Assembly (NCBI GenBank): GCA_964445645.1
Contig: CAYULH010000007.1
Location: forward strand, 1-64,000
Length of the DNA stretch: 64,000 nt
Reading direction: 5' to 3'
From: Aureispira sp964445645
GTDB taxonomy: Bacteria > Bacteroidota > Bacteroidia > Chitinophagales > Saprospiraceae
The translations under genes and the position numbers were made by a program. Below the pieces are notes generated by a model. That model made no database searches. It saw only the letters and a program-made list of their open reading frames with translations, and was not told the DNA's origin. Positions 1 to 8,527 of this stretch are shown one piece after another; position 1 is the stretch's first letter, and the number at the start of each line of letters is the position of its first letter.

Positions 1-62
1 GGGTTTTTCTAGCAACATTCAAATTAGCTTTTTTCAGAACTTAACAGCCCTGCCCGAAGGAC

Positions 63-218
63 TCACGAAGTAACCTTATACCCAGCCCTGTGGCTTGCCT
101 GCAGTACATCCCTCAAATCCGCCTCCGCAATGCTTGCCCCTTTGCCTAGTTCTACCCTACAAGGAAAAGCTCTTGGGGTAGCCGCCTCGCTGATGCTGGT
201 AGCACAGTACTTACTCAT
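63..218 (-). pseudogene. orphan fragment of the calpain-like protease (51 codons)
   Basis: A short reading frame starts with ATG at 218, inside the end of the preceding gene, and stops with TGA at 63-65. Its codons 9-49 match residues 675-715 of the large protease upstream almost exactly (ISEAATPRAFPCRVELGKG and onward, with one visible change, E to A). The frame is preserved, and the match ends abruptly with T-S-stop. It lacks both the catalytic Cys and the catalytic His/Asp of the parent, so it cannot be an active protease. It is most likely a displaced remnant of a second protease copy. The start overlapping the previous stop would still allow coupled translation, so expression cannot be excluded. 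Confidence 0.6.
72..195. repeat. 124-bp direct repeat, copy A
   Basis: Positions 72-195 match 1530-1653 in the same orientation at a constant offset of 1458 bases. I count five mismatches in 124 and no gaps. The match stops sharply at both ends. The two copies enclose the C-terminal part of the protease gene and the small exported-protein gene. Confidence 0.9.
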
Positions 219-894
219 CTATAATTTGTATATTATTGACTAGTCGGTTAAAATCACAGCATACTGCTTTTCGACTACTAGTAATGGATTTGGCAGATTT
301 TAAACTTTCACTCTTTACAGATATAAAATAGTGAACCCCATCTATTATTAATATTCTAGTAGCAATACTAGTATACAAGTTTTTTTTTCTACGTCTTTCT
401 CTAAACACCTCTTTAATATCTATATAAGGATATTTTTTTTTGTAGTACTGAACAGAAGAAATCTTAAAATGATTGAACATATTAGTACTAGAAGGTTGCC
501 ATTTATATTCCTCCTTTAAAAAAGCATTTAGTAAACTATCCTTTTCATAAAAAGATAGCTCTTTCAGGCGTTTATTCAAGCAAATTTGTTTTTCTCTTGA
601 CCGAGGAATCACAAATATGGAATTTTTTTTTCTAAATATTTCTGTAGAAATATAGTGAAAAGTATCTGTCTCTTGCAATATGTTTTTTTTACAATCATAA
701 TAGTAACGTGTGTAGGAGGTGTCACTTTTTATAAACGTATAGTTTTTTTCGTCTAGCCAATTTTTAGCTGTATTTTTTAGCTCATTTGGAGCTAAACTAA
801 TCGTTATGCTTCTTTCAACTAGATTTACAGTTATACTATCTTGACTTGTCAAAAAAAAAGGAATACAAATAAATAATGCTGTTAATACAATCAT
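211..894 (-). CDS. small exported protein, possible immunity partner of the protease
   Basis: This encodes 227 residues that I do not recognise. The N-terminus is a hydrophobic stretch (residues 1-17, ending FFLTSQ) that reads as a signal peptide, so the protein is probably periplasmic or outer-membrane associated. The rest is rich in Lys, Tyr and Ser, with a YYYDCKK stretch and a basic RERRRKKN patch. Its ATG overlaps the TGA of the upstream protease gene (ATGA at 891-894), so the two are translationally coupled. The gene is clearly more AT-rich than most of the window, and so is the last part of the protease gene. A small gene directly behind a large putative effector is the usual place of an immunity gene, but nothing in this sequence proves that role. 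It could equally be a chaperone or a second effector. Confidence 0.75.
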   Translation of the reverse strand: MIVLTALFICIPFFLTSQDSITVNLVERSITISLAPNELKNTAKNWLDEKNYTFIKSDTSYTRYYYDCKKNILQETDTFHYISTEIFRKKNSIFVIPRSREKQICLNKRLKELSFYEKDSLLNAFLKEEYKWQPSSTNMFNHFKISSVQYYKKKYPYIDIKEVFRERRRKKNLYTSIATRILIIDGVHYFISVKSESLKSAKSITSSRKAVCCDFNRLVNNIQIIDE

Positions 895-3674
895 TTAATT
901 TTATTTATTCTTATAGATTCAAAATTTTCACTAAGAATATTATAAGATATTTTTTGTGTGCCTGCTATAGCAGTTTTTTTCTTTAGTATTCCAAATCCTT
1001 TGCCCATATCTTTTTGTGATAATTCATTTTTTTTAGTTAACAAAGTATTTAGAATATTTTTAGCTGTTTTGGGGCGTAGACCTAATAATTGATTATTCTC
1101 TTCTTTCAATTTTTCTCTATTACTTAATCTAGACCAATTTTTTTGCAACTCCTCTAATAGCATTTTAGTATTTTTATCTAAGCTCAAGCTCTTTTTTTCC
1201 TTGTCTAATAATAAATAAGAACTATCAATTTTGACACTTATATCTGTTGAAAAACCGGTATAGTTTGATGCTACTAATTCTTTCTTTAGTAAATCTATTT
1301 GCTCATAATAAGACTGCATCAATTTAAACAACGTAGAACTATATTGCTTCTCTGTTTTTCCATCTGCCTGAGTAGACCCATGAGGATCAAACAATATCAC
1401 CTCATTTTCATCAACACCTCCTACCACATAGGCATGTTTAAATTTCATATAAACATCTTTCGCTAGTTTTATCAAATGATCATGCGTCAAGCCCTCTACC
1501 CCCTCCATAGTCTCGGGCGAATCCACCCCAACCTTATACCCAGCCCTGTGGCTTGCTTGCAGCACATCCCTCAAATCCTCCTCCGCAATGCTTGCCCCTT
1601 TGCCCAGCTCTACCCTACAAGGAAAAGCTCTTGGGGTAGCCGCCTCGCTGATGTTACCCTCCTCATCCAAATAAATAGTATCTTCATCCACCACCCGATT
1701 GCCGACCAATGCCTTCATTGCCAGACTTGTTTGAGAACCCTCTATCGCCGTATAATCGCCCCCATAGTCACTCGGTTCTAAGGGCAATTTCTTATCATAA
1801 TTCCCCTGGCGAGCCAATTCCAGTTGTTCCTTTAGGGGCGGCAAATTGCTTTTATATTTGGCATAAGCCTTTTCAATAATAGCAACCCACAACTCCTTTT
1901 GGGTGCTTGCAGCCATATCTTGGGTATGACCATCCTCATACTCCAAAAACAGCGTCTTTTTGTCTACCTCTACCGCTATGGGCAAATCATTGCTGTATAA
2001 CGTCACGACATACCTATCGCCCTTGTCCTCTATCATTTCTTCTATCAAGTGCTTGGTATCGTCCTCGGCCAAGAGCATCAAGGCAGCCATCAAATAACAA
2101 TCGCCCACACCGCCTTGTATCACATCATCGGGGCTAATCCCATTGTCATACAACGGCACTTGGGGCGACTTGAACACCACATCTGCCTCCTGTTCATCGC
2201 CAAATCGAGCTTGTTCTTGCTTGGTCACCTGATTTTCTCCTGCCCTGTACTCCAATCTTCCGTCACCACCTGTTGCGGCTAGAGGCACTTTCTTTTGTTG
2301 TACAAACTCTTTAAACTGCTTCAAATTACGCACCATTCCTTTTTCAAACTCCTGATTGGCCTTTACTTGTGCTGTTTTCCAATCTATATAAATAGGCTCT
2401 TGCAAACAAGATGGATTCGTTTGTTCATAGCTTTGTAGCACTTTATTAAAGTGATCTTTTTGTTCTATATAAGATGCTTTTGAGGCAGCAGGCACTTGCT
2501 CCAACTCTGCTATTTTTTGTTGCCAATCTACCAGATCCAAGGGCAATACCTGTATGGCGTGAATATCCCCTTCCAATAGTTCAAACTGTTTATTGATGGT
2601 AGTTTTGCTATTTTCCAATTGAGCAGTTGCCTCCTTTACTACTATTGGTATACTCTTGTCTTGCAAAACCAATTGTACCATCTGGTTCTGTTGCTCCAAT
2701 TCTAAGATTTGTTTGCCCAAAAGCAACTTAAACACCTCTTGGGCTTGTACTTGTGCTTGATAAGCGGTGCCTAATTGTTCCTCTTTATCATCGCCCTCAT
2801 AATTTTGCTCTAGTTGTTGATAAGGAAAAGCCGAACGATCCAGTTGATAAACTATGTTTTTTAATAAAGCCTGTTGGGCAATTATTGTCTCTTGTTGGGA
2901 TTGAATAACTTCCTTGGATGAATTTTCCAAACTGCTTTGCTCCAAAGGAGGTATAGCTTGATTGGCCAACGCCTCTTGCAAGGCTGTAGTAGCCGTATAA
3001 AACTTGCCTGAACGATGTTCTTTGAGCAGCAAATCAGGCAAATAATCTTGTAAAGTTGCTGCTGCACTAGCATCTAGCCAAATATATTTGCCTTTTTTCT
3101 CCAAATGAAGCCTGCTTTCTTCTAATGCTTCGGGGCTTTCTACGCTTACCCTATCATCGGGTTGATAAACGATTTGAGCACTGGGTTGCCCCAAGAAGTT
3201 GATTTGTACAAAATCACCTGCCTTGTATCCTGAAATTTGCTGACCAAAATCTAAGGGCAGCACCAATTTATACCAACCATCGCCTTGCTCTTGCAACAGT
3301 GGTTTGATTGCTTGCTCTTGTGCCACTACTTCTTCACTTTGTCCAAAATCTGCCCCCTTGCTATAATAGCTTAGTGTAATGGTTTCGTTGCTTAGTCCAC
3401 TAAGTCCTTTTCCTTGCAATAAGATTTCCAACTGCCCTTTGGGCAAAGCCATGAAGCAGGTGTTTTTGGCGCTCATACTTGGACTCAAAATGTGTGTTTG
3501 TATAGCATTCGCTCCGCCTTTTTCTTGTGGGGGAACTGGTGTAGCAATCGGCGCAGTAAAAATAGCGGCAGAGGGCTGCTGTTGATTAGTGCCTGATTCC
3601 GTGTGGTTGGCGAGTGCGGCTGGGGCAATACTCGTCTGTTCTCCAAAATTGGAGTCTTGGTCGTAATTGGTCAT
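891..3674 (-). CDS. calpain-family (peptidase C2) cysteine protease, putative effector
   Basis: This encodes 927 residues with no signal peptide or membrane segment. The C-terminal half carries a calpain-like catalytic core. The Cys site is GGVGDCYLMAAL with Cys526, followed by WVAIIEKAYAKYKS (596-609), as in calpains. The His site is KHAYVVGG with His747. FDPHG (762-766) stands where calpains have NPWG, so Asp763 replaces the usual Asn. Residues 1-500 are Gln/Glu/Ala-rich with a low-complexity Pro/Thr/Ala head (30-50); they resemble a delivery or structural region and match nothing I recognise. The coding sequence turns AT-rich from about position 1480 downward, that is, C-terminal of residue ~730. 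It overlaps the next gene by four bases. A secreted or injected effector is likely from the architecture, but the delivery system is not visible here. Confidence 0.8.
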   Translation of the reverse strand: MTNYDQDSNFGEQTSIAPAALANHTESGTNQQQPSAAIFTAPIATPVPPQEKGGANAIQTHILSPSMSAKNTCFMALPKGQLEILLQGKGLSGLSNETITLSYYSKGADFGQSEEVVAQEQAIKPLLQEQGDGWYKLVLPLDFGQQISGYKAGDFVQINFLGQPSAQIVYQPDDRVSVESPEALEESRLHLEKKGKYIWLDASAAATLQDYLPDLLLKEHRSGKFYTATTALQEALANQAIPPLEQSSLENSSKEVIQSQQETIIAQQALLKNIVYQLDRSAFPYQQLEQNYEGDDKEEQLGTAYQAQVQAQEVFKLLLGKQILELEQQNQMVQLVLQDKSIPIVVKEATAQLENSKTTINKQFELLEGDIHAIQVLPLDLVDWQQKIAELEQVPAASKASYIEQKDHFNKVLQSYEQTNPSCLQEPIYIDWKTAQVKANQEFEKGMVRNLKQFKEFVQQKKVPLAATGGDGRLEYRAGENQVTKQEQARFGDEQEADVVFKSPQVPLYDNGISPDDVIQGGVGDCYLMAALMLLAEDDTKHLIEEMIEDKGDRYVVTLYSNDLPIAVEVDKKTLFLEYEDGHTQDMAASTQKELWVAIIEKAYAKYKSNLPPLKEQLELARQGNYDKKLPLEPSDYGGDYTAIEGSQTSLAMKALVGNRVVDEDTIYLDEEGNISEAATPRAFPCRVELGKGASIAEEDLRDVLQASHRAGYKVGVDSPETMEGVEGLTHDHLIKLAKDVYMKFKHAYVVGGVDENEVILFDPHGSTQADGKTEKQYSSTLFKLMQSYYEQIDLLKKELVASNYTGFSTDISVKIDSSYLLLDKEKKSLSLDKNTKMLLEELQKNWSRLSNREKLKEENNQLLGLRPKTAKNILNTLLTKKNELSQKDMGKGFGILKKKTAIAGTQKISYNILSENFESIRINKIK
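1530..1653. repeat. 124-bp direct repeat, copy B (inside the protease gene)
   Basis: This is the partner of 72-195. It covers protease codons 675-715, between the catalytic Cys and His. It sits right at the edge where the gene changes from ordinary to AT-rich composition. Confidence 0.9.
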
Positions 3675-3797
3675 TTCGTTATAGATTGTATTATTTAAAC
3701 AATGTGGGGAACAATGGTTAAAATGTGTGGTTAGGCATTAAATATAACTAAAAATACAATAAAATTATAATATACGACACCTATAACATTGTAAAAA

Positions 3798-4886
3798 CTA
3801 CCCTCCCACATACTCCAAACAAACCACCGTAACATCATCAAAGGGTTCTCTACCTTCTTCAAAGGTTTTGACGGCTTCGATAACCATATCAACGGTCGTG
3901 GAGACCTTTACAAATGGAGCTTTGAGCAACTCCTCTAGCCTATTATAAGAGAATAGTTCGTTTTGTGCATTATGGGCTTCTGTTACCCCATCGGTATAGG
4001 CAAAAATTACATCCCCTTGCTCTAAATAGATGGTATTTTCTTTATATCTGCAATCTTCGACAGCGGCCACAACAGGGCCATGCAAATCCTTGAGTTTTTG
4101 GATAGAACCATCTTTTTTTCTGATAATGGTAGGGTTATGGCCAGCATTGGTATAGTTTAACACCCCTGTTTGGGTATTTAGGATGCCCATAAACACCGTG
4201 ACAAACATATAATTTTGATTGTGCAACGCCATTTCATAATTGACTTGTGTAATGACCGCAGCCGTGGATTTTTTGAGCGGAGCATGAGATTTTATCAAGG
4301 TTTTGCACTCGGCCATTACCAGAGCTGCTGGCACACCTTTGCCCGAAACATCTCCCACTACAAAACACAGATGATCATTATCCAAGAAAAAGAAATCGTA
4401 AAAATCGCCCCCTACGGCTTTGGCTGGAAGCAGTGAGGCATAAATATCAATATCCTTTCTATCTGGAAAGGCAGGAAATTCTAAGGGCAACATGCTCAAC
4501 TGAATATCTCTGGCAATATTCAACTCACTTGCCATTTTTAATCTCAATAATTTACTGGCTTCCAGATCCTTTGTTGATGTTTTTAGTTGTAATGTTTGAA
4601 TATTGATTTTATCTTGTAAAATCGCATTTAAGATTTCGATTTTATCTTGCCGAATGCCTCCAATTAACGCAAATAGCCCCAAAAAAAGTGGGGCAGTATC
4701 AATAATTAAATGAATAGGAAACTCCAATTGTACCCAAGCAATATTGGCCCATGTGAAGGGCAATCCAAGGCGAATAAGGTCAATAGATACGGCTATTACA
4801 GGAAAAAAAAGCCCAAATAAAGCACCAGCCAAGGTATATTTTACTTTATTTGTTTTGTACCATTGTATACCTGTCACACCTGCCAT
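3798..4886 (-). CDS. membrane-anchored SpoIIE/RsbU-type PP2C phosphatase
   Basis: This encodes 362 residues. Two hydrophobic segments at about 17-38 and 52-77 anchor it in the inner membrane. A short coiled coil (80-115) leads into a PPM/SpoIIE phosphatase domain. The metal-binding motifs are all present: GGDFYDF (159-165), GDVSGKG (178-184), NAGHNP (247-252), YTDGVTEA (297-304) and FDDVT (349-353). Enzymes of this family dephosphorylate phospho-Ser on anti-anti-sigma (STAS) proteins in partner-switching systems. The gene starts 115 bases after the stop of the hybrid histidine kinase on the same strand, so the two may be co-transcribed. No STAS-domain gene is present in the window, although two RsbW-like proteins are. 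Confidence 0.9.
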   Translation of the reverse strand: MAGVTGIQWYKTNKVKYTLAGALFGLFFPVIAVSIDLIRLGLPFTWANIAWVQLEFPIHLIIDTAPLFLGLFALIGGIRQDKIEILNAILQDKINIQTLQLKTSTKDLEASKLLRLKMASELNIARDIQLSMLPLEFPAFPDRKDIDIYASLLPAKAVGGDFYDFFFLDNDHLCFVVGDVSGKGVPAALVMAECKTLIKSHAPLKKSTAAVITQVNYEMALHNQNYMFVTVFMGILNTQTGVLNYTNAGHNPTIIRKKDGSIQKLKDLHGPVVAAVEDCRYKENTIYLEQGDVIFAYTDGVTEAHNAQNELFSYNRLEELLKAPFVKVSTTVDMVIEAVKTFEEGREPFDDVTVVCLEYVGG

Positions 4887-5001
4887 CCTTTATATATTAA
4901 TTTTATTACAACAATTACAAAATAGAACAAAATTACTTTGTTAAGGTAAGCAAAAGAAACTAAAAATCAATATAAAAAAATACATAAACTGCACATCCGT
5001 A

Positions 5002-7866
5002 TTACTCTACTTCTCGATTGATGCGCTGAATCAAACTTGGCAAGGCTTGTTCAAATTTGTCATAAACTACTTGTATAGCTTCAATCGATGCGTTATTCAA
5101 AGCCAAATTATCAATAGTATCACTCCACTGGTAGAAATTGGCCAAATCAAACAATTCAAAATTGGGCTTGATACGGTGCATTTGACGCTGAATACGCCGA
5201 ACATCTTTGGCTCTAAATGCCTCTTGCATGTTATCCACCAATTTTAGCAATTCCTCTTTGAACAACAGCAGCAATTCTTTAGAGATTTTGATATTGGTAT
5301 AATTGGATAACAAAATGGGTTCTTCCTTTTTTTCTACAGCATTATGAGCTAAATGCTGAATACGTGGCACCCCACTTTGTTCTTTCTGAGAGGGTAGTTT
5401 AATATACTTGGCCATGATTTCTTGCAATGCCTCTACCTTAAAAGGCTTGGCAATATAATCATTCATCCCTATTTCAAAACAACGCTTTTTTTCGCGCTCC
5501 AAGGCATGGGCCGACATAGCCACAATTGGCACTTTGGAATTAATTTTTCGGATAGCAGAAGTGGCTGCCATACCATCCATCTTGGGCATTTGCACATCCA
5601 TCAAAATCAAATCATATTGGTGTCTTTGTACACTTGCCAAGGCTTCTATGCCATTTTCGGCTACATGGCACTCGCAGGCCAACAAATTGAGATAAATCAA
5701 CACCAATTCTTGATTGACTTTGTTGTCTTCTACTACCAATACCAAAGGAACATCTGCCTTGGGGACAGCAATCTGATTTTGTATCGTAGTATACGGTTCG
5801 GTGGTTTGTTCTAATGGTTTGAAAGGCAGAGAAAAGAAAAAGGTAGATCCCTGTCCGAGCTTACTTGTCACACCAATCTGTCCTCCCATCACATTCACCA
5901 ATTTTTTGCTAATGCTCAAGCCCAAACCTGTACCACCATACTCTCTAGTCGTGTAATTTTCGGCCTGTGTAAAACTCTCAAAAATCGTATCCAGTTTGTC
6001 CTCTGGAATTCCAATCCCTGTATCAATGACCTTAAACAGCAAATAGCCACTCTCTAGGCTAACCTCTAATACAATGGTTCCTTTTTTGGTAAATTTAATC
6101 GCATTCCCAACCAAATTAATGAGCACTTGTGATAGCCGGTCAGGCACTCCCAGAATCATCTCAGGAATATTTGGATCAACATGAATATTAAAGGTCAGAT
6201 TTTTCTTTTGTACCGATACTTTTAGAATACTCAAGCCCTCCTCTATGCGTTTTTTTAAATTAAAAGGGGTTTCCTTGAGCTGAAAGGTGCCAGATTCTAT
6301 TTTGGAAACATCCAGAATATCATTGACAATGACCAATAGATTTTCGGCAGAACTATAAATAGATTGGGCATATTCGTGCTGCAAATCATTCATTTTGGTT
6401 TGCAACAACAACCTAGAAAAACCCAACACCCCATTCATGGGGGTGCGGATTTCGTGGCTCATATTGGCCAAAAAATCCTCCTTGATTTTTGCGTTTTTAT
6501 CGGCCTCTTTTTTGGCTTCACGCAGTTTCTTTTCTAGGTGTTTTCTATTGGTAATATCTATTTGTGTAACAATGTATTGAATAGGAGTTCCATTATCATC
6601 CAAAAAAGGAACTATAGAAGTTTGTGTCCAATAAACAGCTTGTGCTTTGGTATACTCCTGCAATTCGCCTTGCCAAACGTTGCCTTGATGAATTTCAGTC
6701 TGAATTTCTTTCCAAAGTTCTTTGTCCAATTGTTTGTGGCTCAATGAGCCATAGCTCTTGCCAATCACCTCTTGCTCTTGAAAGCCCGATATTTTACAAA
6801 ATTTTCGATTGACCGAAACAATTTCTTCCCGACTATTGAGCACCAACACCAGCGTAGTTTGATTGAGTGCATATTCCAAATCATAAACCGCTTGATTGGC
6901 AACATGCAGTTGTTTGGCTTGTTCTTGCTGTTCTGTTACATTCCTAAGCACCCCTACCACACGCAATAACTTTCGTTGTTCATCAAACTCTACTTTACAG
7001 TCCTCTTCTACATACTGAATAAGATGATGGGCTGTTTTTATTCGATAACACTGGCGAAAGCCTTTTTGCTGCTCCCATAATCGGATGTAAGCATCTTGCA
7101 ATTGTTGGGCATCTTCGGGGTGTACCCGCGCTTGCAAGGCACTGCGACTAGGAGTAATTTGCCGTTTTTCGTACCCTAATATATGATACAATTCATCTGA
7201 CCAATACTCTGTCTTAGTAGACCAATCCAACTCCCAATGCCCAAAATGAGATATACGTTCAATATCCTTGAGCTGATCTCGAACCAGTTCCTTGTTATCG
7301 TCTAACTTAACAACATCTATCACAGAAGGCAAAGCAGGGATATTAGTGATAGAACCAACCAAGAATAAGGGTTCTCCTGCTGCATCTTTAATCACACTTC
7401 GTTGTATACCATAAAAGGTGGCTGTAGAAGTGTAGGCAGAACCCACATACTTCAAGCTTTCCTCAGCAGCTTGGCGGTCTAATCTACGAATAACTGTTGC
7501 TGTAGTAGCTGGAAAAAGTTCATGGTCGGTTCTTCCTATAGCCTCCTCTACCTTTTTGCCCATAAACTCACTGGTATAATTATTCCAAAACAAAATGCGA
7601 TAATCATCTTGTATATCTTTGATAAAAATAGCCTGTGGCAAGCTCGCCAACAACACACGCAAGGCGGCTGTATCATTGGGGCTATACGAAGAACCTTGCT
7701 TCTTTAGTTGTTCATTCTCAATCAGTAATGCCAATTGAGTAATTTGTGCCTCCTTAAGTAATGTTCGTAGTGTGGCTGCATCTTCTGAAAGATGACTTTT
7801 ATCCTTATAGGTTTCCTCCCACTGGCGAATCGCCTCGGCTCTATAATTGTTTGAAGGGTATGCCAT
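5002..7866 (-). CDS. hybrid sensor histidine kinase/response regulator with PAS and Hpt domains
   Basis: This encodes 954 residues from ATG at 7866; an in-frame TTG four codons upstream is less likely. The order is: N-terminal coiled coil; three PAS/PAC-like segments (about 65-175, 205-310, 325-440); HisKA with SHEIRTP (phospho-acceptor His471); HATPase with N-box NAIKF (588) and G boxes DTGIG (615-619) and GGTGLGL (644-650); receiver domain with Asp757 in LILMDVQMP; and a C-terminal phosphotransfer helix HRIKPNFELF (His897). The HxxKP form of the Hpt motif is common in Bacteroidota. No transmembrane segment is evident, so it probably senses a cytoplasmic signal through the PAS domains. It lies upstream of the SpoIIE phosphatase and diverges from the sigma-54 activator gene at 8528. 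Confidence 0.93.
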   Translation of the reverse strand: MAYPSNNYRAEAIRQWEETYKDKSHLSEDAATLRTLLKEAQITQLALLIENEQLKKQGSSYSPNDTAALRVLLASLPQAIFIKDIQDDYRILFWNNYTSEFMGKKVEEAIGRTDHELFPATTATVIRRLDRQAAEESLKYVGSAYTSTATFYGIQRSVIKDAAGEPLFLVGSITNIPALPSVIDVVKLDDNKELVRDQLKDIERISHFGHWELDWSTKTEYWSDELYHILGYEKRQITPSRSALQARVHPEDAQQLQDAYIRLWEQQKGFRQCYRIKTAHHLIQYVEEDCKVEFDEQRKLLRVVGVLRNVTEQQEQAKQLHVANQAVYDLEYALNQTTLVLVLNSREEIVSVNRKFCKISGFQEQEVIGKSYGSLSHKQLDKELWKEIQTEIHQGNVWQGELQEYTKAQAVYWTQTSIVPFLDDNGTPIQYIVTQIDITNRKHLEKKLREAKKEADKNAKIKEDFLANMSHEIRTPMNGVLGFSRLLLQTKMNDLQHEYAQSIYSSAENLLVIVNDILDVSKIESGTFQLKETPFNLKKRIEEGLSILKVSVQKKNLTFNIHVDPNIPEMILGVPDRLSQVLINLVGNAIKFTKKGTIVLEVSLESGYLLFKVIDTGIGIPEDKLDTIFESFTQAENYTTREYGGTGLGLSISKKLVNVMGGQIGVTSKLGQGSTFFFSLPFKPLEQTTEPYTTIQNQIAVPKADVPLVLVVEDNKVNQELVLIYLNLLACECHVAENGIEALASVQRHQYDLILMDVQMPKMDGMAATSAIRKINSKVPIVAMSAHALEREKKRCFEIGMNDYIAKPFKVEALQEIMAKYIKLPSQKEQSGVPRIQHLAHNAVEKKEEPILLSNYTNIKISKELLLLFKEELLKLVDNMQEAFRAKDVRRIQRQMHRIKPNFELFDLANFYQWSDTIDNLALNNASIEAIQVVYDKFEQALPSLIQRINREVE

Positions 7867-8175
7867 AAATGTTATCAATTAGAAGTTGGGTCAAAGCTAT
7901 AAAACAACATAAATCCCCCATATATTTTTCCTAAAAAAGTTAAAAATGGATGTATGCAAATCGACAAAACCAAGGGATATATGCAGTTTTACCTACAGGA
8001 ACGTTTATTTTGTGTACGGTATAGTTTATCTTGTGGTGGTATGAACATCATTCTACTCTACAAACCACTTAGCAAATTATCTAATCTATTTGACATAGAG
8101 ACAGATATTCAATCATCAACTTCATTCGTATTTTTTTTCTAACCAAATTATATTAACCTTACTTCGCTGGAAATC

Positions 8176-8247
8176 GTATCTAATTGATTATCAATTTATT
8201 ACAGAAAAACAAGTAAAATCATAAAAGACTGATAATCAATTAGATAC
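8176..8247. repeat. perfect 18-bp inverted repeat with 36-nt spacer
   Basis: The arm at 8176-8193 (GTATCTAATTGATTATCA) is the exact reverse complement of 8230-8247. The spacer is AT-rich. This could be a pair of binding sites or the foot of a long hairpin. Confidence 0.85.
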
Positions 8248-8264
8248 AAGATAGTTTTTTAGCT

Positions 8265-8385
8265 TTTTTGTACTCGCAAAGCGATCTGACTTCCTTTGTA
8301 CAGTGTACAAAGGAATCAGTAAAGTAAAAAACCGAACCGTAGGTGAGCTCACGAGCGAAGCGAGCTAATCCACGAAGTATTAATA
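8265..8385. repeat. hairpin-bearing intergenic element, copy A
   Basis: The block GCAAAGCGATC (8277-8287) is followed after 3-4 bases by a 10-5-10 hairpin at 8291-8315. The arms TTCCTTTGTA/TACAAAGGAA enclose the loop CAGTG, and the pairing extends two more bases inward across the loop. Flanking CTGA and TCAG add pairing around a bulged C. Downstream lies GAGCTCACGAGCGAAGCGAGC. A second element with the same layout occurs at about 47545-47665. The outer limits are approximate. Confidence 0.6.
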
Positions 8386-8436
8386 TTAATGTAATTTAAG
8401 CTTATTTTGTGATTTTTGTATTGAAATTAGTATTTT

Positions 8437-8476
8437 TTCCTTTTAAAAAGGAATATTACCCTTACAAAATAAGGGT
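8437..8476. repeat. two tandem small hairpins upstream of the sigma-54 activator
   Basis: TTCCTTTT-A-AAAAGGAA lies at 8437-8453 and ACCCTTA-CAAAA-TAAGGGT at 8458-8476. Both are perfect and end about 50 bases before the ATG at 8528, so they would lie in or near the leader of that gene. Confidence 0.7.
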
Positions 8477-8527
8477 TTACATAGTTTACATAGACAGTAT
8501 CTGCTCCACTAGAACTTTAATTGATTT

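Larger units (their letters stand above)
7867..8527. other. 661-bp gene-free divergent spacer rich in palindromes
   Basis: This region lies between the divergent kinase and sigma-54 activator genes. It holds at least four inverted repeats, listed separately, and no convincing coding region. A 62-codon frame at 7954-8142 has no recognisable features. No clear -24/-12 (TGGC-N-TTGC) promoter was seen. Confidence 0.6.

Noticed and set aside
7954..8142. 62-codon plus-strand frame in the palindrome-rich spacer
   Set aside because: No promoter, conserved motif or coding-like composition; ends in a poly-Phe stretch from a T-run.
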